DNA from: Desmodus rotundus
Lineage: Eukaryota > Chordata > Mammalia > Chiroptera > Phyllostomidae
Direction of reading: 5' to 3'
Assembly: GCF_022682495.2 (NCBI RefSeq)
Contig: NC_071392.1
Coordinates: 72,438,097 to 72,502,096 of the forward strand
DNA: 64,000 bases
The notes beneath the pieces are model-generated. The model saw only the letters and a list, made by a program, of their open reading frames with translations, did not search any database and was not told where the DNA came from. Position numbers and translations under genes: made by a program. Positions 57,320 to 64,000 of the stretch are shown here, piece after piece. The first letter of the stretch is position 1; each line of letters starts with the position of its first letter.

Positions 57320-58745
57320 TGGTCCTTCATTAATCTTACTTTGGGAAGTGTGTCTTCAATTCTTTTGATCATTTCCTTATTAGATATTTTTGTTATTTAA
57401 TTATTGAATTGAGAGGGTTTGATTATATATATGATAAACGTTCTTGATCAGATATATATTTTACAAGTTTGTTCTCGGTCTATGCCTTGTCTCATTATTT
57501 TTGTAATGGTGTTTTCTGATAATAGGAAGTTTTTAATATTTATGAAGCTTATCTTATCAATTGTGTATTTTATGATTATTTCAAACAAATATTTGCCTAT
57601 TCCTAGTTCATGACTTTGTTCTCATGTGTTCTCTTCTACAAGTTTTATATATCTAGCTTTTATATTTAACCAATGATCCATTTCAGACTAACTTTTCTGT
57701 GTGATACAAGTCAGGAGTTGTGGTATCTTTCTTTTTTTTTTTTTTTCCAAATTGATATCCAAGTTTTCTGGCACTATTTGTTAAGATTCATTCATCTCCC
57801 TATTACACTTTTGTAACACTTAAAAAAAATAAACTACCATGCTTGTATGAATTTTTTCTGTTCTATTTCTGTTTGTTGACTCTATTGTACATTACACTAT
57901 TTTGATTACTGTAATTTTACTATATATTTGGTGTCCAGCTTTGTTTTTTTTTCTTTGAGAATATTTCAGGTTCTTTGCATTTCTGTATAAATTCAGAGTC
58001 ACTTTGTTCATCATTATTAAAAAGTGTTCTGGGATTACCATCTGGGTCACCTTGAATCCACAGATCAGGTTTGGAAGTACTGACATTTTCCTAATATGAA
58101 TATTTTTCTGATGAATATAATGTATATTTCTATGTATTTAAAACTTTAATTTTTCTCAGGGGTAGTTTTTCTATATCATTGATTTTAGACTAAATGTAGA
58201 TGTTTTGCATATCTGCAGCTGAAATTATTCCTAAATATTTTATTGCAACGATATTTTGCGGATTCTTTTTTTTATTTTTTCACTTGTTTAATGCTAATAA
58301 TACAGGAAGAATGTGACTGATTTTTGTTCTTAAATTGTTTGCCTTGCTAATCTAACTTCTTCATTTTGAAAGTTTTTGTGTGTTCCTTAAGATTTTTAAA
58401 CTAAACAATTATGCCATTTGTGATTTTATTACTGCCTTCTAACAATATTTTCTTACATTGCATTGCTTTATTTCACTGTCTGGGCATCAGGTCAAATATT
58501 ACATAGAATTGATAAGGGAAGACATTGTTGTATTTGATCCTGATCTTAGAGAAGGATATGCTGTTAGCTGTAGGTTTTGCCAGAATGAAATTTGTTGGGC
58601 AGTCTCTAGTTATTAATTATTCCTGTAGATGCTGTGATTTATAACATTAGGAAATTGATCAGCATACTATTATGTTGTTTATTTTTTGTTTTTATAGTTC
58701 TATGGAATTTTAAAATAGATTTTATCACATGGGCTTTAAAAATAT

Positions 58746-61017
58746 AGGTCCTGATTTGAATTAGGTAGCTTAGATCGATTCCTTATTAGCTGCATGTTTA
58801 CTGAAGTAAGGGTACGGGAAAATCTGAGTAGTGTGTACGCAGAGGGATACGTGTTTGTGGGCTGTGTATGTGTGTGTGTGTGTGTGCATGAGTTTTTCTA
58901 GGTGTGGGTAGATAAGTAAGAAGATGGACATAAGGAAACCTTTATTTCTTTCACAAGCAATTTTGAAAAACAGAAAAACACAGAAACCTTAATTATTTTC
59001 TTTACTGTGGGCTTTCTGACAAGACAGCAGGGTAATACACTCACTAATAAAAAGAACTATTAAATGTGAGAGAATTTTTAAATAAATGAGAGAGATCTGA
59101 TTGTTGACATGGAAAGATCAATAAACCTAACACTTGGCACATTAGTTATGTTTTTCACAAATGTAAGAGATTATAACAGATATTTGTAGTACTATTATTG
59201 TTTGTGCTATGAATTTTTGTTGGCAGATGAGTTACTTCATATAATTCCTTACAATAGCAATTCTTTCAGGAATTAATCCACATTAGCAACACCAGAGAAG
59301 GATAATTTTCTTTCTCCATCTTTATTATGATTAACTAAAAGTTCGTCATGAGAATGGAAATGATTTATATTTTAAAAAATGAAGTGTGAGAGTTTAAAGT
59401 TTTACTAACATTTTCAGAAGCCCTGCTCTTCCCTCTCATTTGGGGAATAGCTGAAGGGAAGATACCCTGAGGTTTTCTAAAGAAAAAAACTTGCAAAGTC
59501 TAAGCAAGCTCTGTTCCTTTGTCTGCTGAATAAATATGTGCTAAGTTGTGTGCAGCTTGCCATCATCCTTTTGCATTTTTAATGCTTCTTTAGCTGTTTG
59601 ATTTCTCTCCACAACCACAGATCTCTTTATAAGAATTTCCACGGACTGAAGTGATACCCATTAATGGGAATGGTTGTTGATAAACTGCAGGGCTCACCAC
59701 TGTTATAAATGATCCCAGTGCTGCTGAGACTCCACTAGTGTAGTCTGTGTTGAATAGGAAGAATAGAAGAGGTGGTGTGCATTTTCCTCTCCGGGGAGTC
59801 AATAGTAAGATTGCAGAGCCCCAAAGTGGATTCTTCTAGAAGCCTGATCTGCAGTGCTCTTTTCATGGTTTCATTATGCTTTATCCTTCCTGACATCAGC
59901 AGCAGGCTCAGGGTTCAGTTTTAACAAAGTGACTTCACTGACCTCGATTCAGCAGCATTGTTTTTAGGACAGTGAAAAATAATTGAATTTTCCATGTGGA
60001 AGCATCTTAGCAAACCCCTTTGAGTTTGCTTTAAAAATAAGAATATCAAACTCTCAGAAAGAGGCAGACTGTAAAAAAATAATAAAAAACATTCTAGACT
60101 ACAGGGTAAGGGATTAAGTTAATATTCAGAGACCCAAAAGCATCAGGTGTATGGGGAGAGATTTTAGCACATTACAGAGACACTTACTGATAAGTAGGAT
60201 GTGATAAAATACAAATTAAAAAGGCAAATTGAAACCACAAATTAGACACTTAGAAATACTAATACAATGAGACATTTAAAATGTGACTTATCCCAAAGCA
60301 TTACGTAAAATTATACCTCTACAGAAAATTTGCATCTGTCAAAAAATAAAAATGTCACATAGGTTAAAAGTAATTTAATATTTTATAAGTTTCTCAGAGA
60401 AGTAAAAAGAACAAAACTATGTAGCAGACTGGAACATCTGTTGAACTTTTAATTAAGGGCTTTAATTTTGAATTTTATGAATATGTTTTCTTCTCAATAT
60501 TTTCCCATCATTCATATGTTTGCACATCTGTTTGTTATATGCTTTTAACACCATTCATGGTACAAATATTGAATTAAACTATAGAAGTAAATCACATATA
60601 ATACATTTATAAATTTCATTTATACAAAATGTCAGGGAAAATGAAGTGAAAACATCTGGTTGTAAATCATGGGCCTTGCAGCATTATTTTTGGTTAGGAT
60701 ACAATATTACTAAAAATGGAAAATACATTTAAGTTGGCTAGTCAACTACCTTATACCATTTTTTCATAGGCACTTATATTTTTAGAAATATTTCTATCTG
60801 ACATAAGCAGACAATGGCTAAAACACAAAGAAAGTAATTAGGCTTATATGTAAGTAGATTTCTTTTTGCAGCTATAATCACATATTTAAAATAATCTTCA
60901 TTTGCTTAGTCCTGTTATTTACTGAGTGCTCATTATCTTCAGACACCTGTTTCTGGGTTCTGGTCACACTTCTGATATTTACCAACACAGAAAACATTAC
61001 TGGTTACACTCTTAATA
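58746..61017. other. Unassigned 2.3-kb block
   Basis: (TG)n at 58869-58886. No gene recognised. Confidence 0.3.
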
Positions 61018-61085
61018 GCAGTGTCATCCTAAATAAGTAATTTCAACAGTCTGAGCTTCAGTACACTTTTATGTAATACAGTAGA
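61018..61085 (+). repeat. Possible MIR fragment
   Basis: CAGTGTCATCCTAAATAAGT, AATTTCAACAGTCTGAGCTT, CAGTACACTTTTATGTAATA recalls the MIR 3' half. Weak. Confidence 0.35.
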
Positions 61086-61485
61086 ACATTACCCATTTTT
61101 TCCATGTTGAGATGACCTTATGCCTTGAAATATCTGAAAATACTTGGTAAGGTGAAACTGCGAATATGAATGAGGTGCTTTTTTTTCACAATAGTGATAC
61201 TATGATGACAAATTTGTTGACGTGTGCATGCGCCCCAGAGCCTTTCAGTTGGGATATTTACTCTGCTGGTATTGTCCCATATCCAGACTGAAATGAAAGC
61301 ATAAAAGTTCTGTGCTCTACATGAATAATCCAATACACGAATTTATAAATATAAATTTATAAATCTTTACTCTATAGGTGACTATTTTCCTTTGAAACAT
61401 GGCCAAGATATACTAGTTCTATTATTAACCTGATTCTAAAAACAATTTCTATAAACTCTTCTTAAAACCTTGATATTTGGGGAGT
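61086..61485. other. Unassigned
   Basis: Nothing recognised. Confidence 0.3.
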
Positions 61486-61620
61486 TGGGGCAGTTTCCTC
61501 TGCCACCCCAACCCCCACTGGTTTTTACAGCCAGTAGTTATGGGGATTTATCTTCCCAGCACTGGAACCCTGGCCTGTGCCATCTGGCCTAGGGCTGGGA
61601 TCACTGACTCCCAAGGCGGA
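61486..61620 (-). mobile_element. Orphan L1/HAL1-like 5'UTR fragment
   Basis: CACCCCAACCCCCACTGGTT, then GGGGATTTATCTTCCCAGCA and CTGGAACCCTGG match the 5'UTR of the element at 55406-57319 (compare 56930-57000: CCTCAACCCCACAGGTG, GAGGATTTATTTCCCCACAC, TGGAACTCTGGG). No ORF or 3' end is attached. Confidence 0.6.
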
Positions 61621-61639
61621 ACCTGTGATTAGATGGGAC

Positions 61640-62085
61640 CTCACTGCTTTAATTAAGATCCCTAAACACCTATAAGATTGTTCAGTGTGGGCCCGACCTG
61701 ATCAGGCAAATTCTCAAAAGAGCATTTCAAGTCAGAGACAGAAGTCAGAGAGGCAAGCTACTGCTGGCCGGAAGAAAGCAACAGTGTGAACTGTCTGTAG
61801 AGGCCAAGTGGCAAGAACTGTGGGCAGCCTGCAGGAGCTGGGAGGAGTCTGCAGCCAACAGCTAGCAAGAAAATGGGGACTGCAGTCACACAGCCATGAG
61901 AAATTGAATCCTGCCAACAAACTGAATGAGTCAAGCCTCAGATGAGACCCAAGCCTTGGCTCACACCTCGATTGCCACCCTATGAGCAGAATATCCAGCT
62001 CAGCCATGGCCAGAATCCTGACCTATGGACACTGAGATAACAAATATGTGTTGTTAGACACTAAGCTTGTTTGTTACACAGCGAG
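61640..62085 (+). mobile_element. Mammalian LTR-like repeat
   Basis: TTAATTAAGATCCCTAAACA, GGGCCCGACCTGATCAGGCA, AGTCAGAGACAGAAGTCAGA and the terminal ATATGTGTTGTTAGACACTA, AGCTTGTTTGTTACACAGC follow a known MaLR/ERV LTR 3' half order. Confidence 0.5.
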
Positions 62086-62329
62086 AGAAAGTTGGCATTG
62101 GTGGTAGAGACTGGAAGGGAGCTCCTGGGGCACTGAAAGCATTGTTTCCTGATCTAGGTGATGGTCACAAGAGTATATTTCTAGTTTCTGAAAATTCATC
62201 GTATTTTGCACTTAGGATGGGTGAACTTTCCTCTATGTATAAGATACTTGATACAAATATCAGTACAATAATACAAAGTGTTTATAAAATTATGATATGA
62301 TTTTATGAAGTGAATTGAATATGATAATC
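62086..62329. other. Unassigned
   Basis: Nothing recognised. Confidence 0.3.
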
Positions 62330-62435
62330 TCTAACTTACAGCAGGGGAAATAGAAGCCCAGAGACAGCAAACCCAGGCCCGCCTGTTACACTGTGCTGTG
62401 AGTCCACTTTTTAGCCTGTGCCTCTTGTTGCTGGC
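62330..62435 (+). repeat. MIR SINE fragment
   Basis: TTACAGCAGGGGAAATAGAA, GCCCAGAGACAGCAAACCCA, then a GTGAGTCCACTTTTTAGCCT part and GTGCCTCTT is the MIR 3' half. Confidence 0.55.
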
Positions 62436-64000
62436 CGTGCAATAAATATATCTTCTGGGCACTACTACTGTGGGGAAAAAAGGAAAAGAAAGGAAGGAGT
62501 AACCCTAGAATGATTCAGACCTTTGAGATATGTTGTTCTGATTATTCGGAGAAGCTTGATAATAATTCTTGTCATTCTCTAGGGGTGCAGTAAGTGAGCT
62601 TTGCTACATGTGACCTTTTATTGCTGTCTCAGTGTCACTCCTTCCAGCGACCAGCCAAAACTGTAGCTACTGAAGATTCTGACTCTTGACCCAACAAGAG
62701 AGAATGAAATTAGCAATTAGAGTGAGAGGTAAGGGCTCGCCCAAGGTGTGTTTATTCAGGGACAAGCACCCTTCGAGCCACAGTTGTTTTAAACAAACAA
62801 AAACCCAACAACAACTGTCTTAACGATTATTGATAGAATACACAACCACTTTAATATAATCAAACAACTTTATAAATTAAAAATCTGCAAACTAAAGACT
62901 CTCCAAAAATAACTGCTATTAACACTTGGGCATGTCTTTCTTTTGTTTGTTTGTTTAGGTTTTAATGATTTTACAGTCTGTTTGAAGTGTGAAAGCTAGT
63001 GGAAAGGTACCAGAAAACAGAATTGGCTCTCCTGTTATTATGCAGAACGACAGCAGGTACAAATGTGAGACCTAGGGAAAAAATGAATGTAAATACATCG
63101 GTGGTATTATATTGATCGTATATTAAAATGATGGTCTTTGGATATATTGGGTTGAGTATTTATTACTAGAATAAAATTTTACCTGTGGCTCACATAATAT
63201 TTCCAGTGTATAGGGCGATTTTTTTGCAGGTTCTCAGAAACATACCTATAAAGGAAAAAACTGGGGATTTAATTCCATGGCATCATTATTTGTTTCTTAA
63301 TGATCCTTTTTTCTGATTATAAATGTTTTATAATATAGTTTTTAAAAAGTCAGAAATACAGGAAAGAATAAATAAGCAAAATCTCTCCCATAAAAAAATA
63401 AAAAACATAAAACCTTGATATTTGCTGTGAAAAGAGTGGATATTATGCCATTAATGTGCCACTCCAGGAGAGGGGTGTCTGATTAGTGACTTCTCATTTA
63501 CAAAACAGTTCCTTGCAACCTATTGACTTGGGCTGCATTTTGATGTGACAGTCCCCTGACCAGGGATATACAAAAACACTATGCAGCAATAATAGTGAAC
63601 GCAATATGAAAACTGCCACAGCAAGCACCTTGTCAATCGGACCCTGACAAGCCAGACATATTGATTGGCTGGGGCTGGCAGAAGATTAAGCAGCCAGGAA
63701 ACAGAAGCGAGTGCAGGTGAATAATACAATCCACATGTTATACCTCTTCCTTTAAATTATGCACTGAACTGAAATGGCCGCCGCATGGGATTTCCAGGTC
63801 AACTCACGGTGACTGTGAAGTGGAAACGGCTTGTGAGTCCTTCCTAGAAAGAGCAATAAAGTTACGTTCAGCCTAAAGTATTTGAAGGAGAATTGCTGTC
63901 ACCAGTAATAGAATTTATAGTTAACTTTGCCATTGTAGATAAATCCATGGTTTTGACTTTGTGACCATTGAAACATAAACATTAAACCTTTTAGCCATGG
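62436..64000. other. Unassigned to window end
   Basis: No gene recognised. 63530-63720 is somewhat GC-richer. A/T runs elsewhere. Confidence 0.3.

Larger units (their letters stand above)
54890..58745 (-). mobile_element. Old L1M ORF2, split by a later LINE
   Basis: Left part (54890-55393): GCAATATTCCATTGTATGAA, TTTTTGTGGACATCTGTATT, TTTCTCTTGGGTGGATATTT. Right part (57332-58745): ATATATATTTTACAAGTTTG, TTTTGATTACTGTAATTTTA, TTCTTTGCATTTCTGTATAA, TCTGGGTCACCTTGAATCCA, CCTAAATATTTTATTG. Both are the reverse of L1 ORF2 near its 3' end, in the right order, and full of stops. The ORF1-only LINE at 55406-57319 sits between them. Confidence 0.75.

Noticed and set aside
63545..63570. SINE head-like word (CCCCTGACCAGGGATAT)
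   Set aside because: No A box, B box or tail around it; too short.
1..64000. CRISPR arrays, operons, phage or bacterial features
   Set aside because: The window is mammalian; no regular repeat-spacer arrays or dense coding were seen.

Overview
This is AT-rich, CpG-poor mammalian DNA with no recognisable host protein-coding gene. A bat, probably a yangochiropteran, is the likely source. The evidence is repeated tRNA-derived SINEs of the bat VES type, with A and B boxes at 51428-51439 and 51472-51482, together with L1 and half-L1 3' ends and a short mariner-type element that fit a bat repeat landscape. The longest open frames are LINE-1 ORF1 remnants or frames through simple repeats. I read the window as a gene desert or the interior of a very long intron.

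Layout. 1-1010: 3' part of an ORF1-only LINE. 1210-4375: old L1M remnants interrupted by a U6 snRNA/L1 3'-end chimera (1950-2490). 4660-6300: MIR and another ancient repeat. 6628-7281: solo LTR with a 4-bp target duplication. 8344-8471: mariner MITE. 9.5-15 kb: SINE, L1 tails, MER20-like hAT. 15.97-22.44 kb: five LTR-derived pieces in four places, one nested in another, with a 3-kb unassigned block between them. 23.5-32.6 kb: SINEs, an LTR carrying a GATA microsatellite, L1 and L2 fragments and a perfect two-phase GGAA/GGGA microsatellite. 35-43 kb: MaLR LTRs, L1 tails and a 353-bp local duplication (37305-37657 and 40317-40669). 43.5-46.2 kb: pyrimidine tract, a 29-bp perfect hairpin, a SINE with a microsatellite tail, and L2. 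47.7-58.7 kb: L1 fragments including a twin-primed copy and a degraded ORF2 split by a complete 1.9-kb ORF1-only LINE. 61.5-62.4 kb: L1 5'UTR piece, LTR and MIR.

There is no operon-like or pathway logic here. What the window records is retrotransposition history: parasites of L1 machinery (ORF1-only LINE, SINEs, the U6 chimera), LTR insertions reduced to solo LTRs, cut-and-paste remnants, and a few non-TE rearrangements. Several AT-rich blocks with homeobox- or octamer-like words may be conserved noncoding elements, which cannot be tested from a single sequence. Family names come from recall of consensus sequences, not from a search; boundaries without a target duplication are accurate to roughly 10-50 bases.
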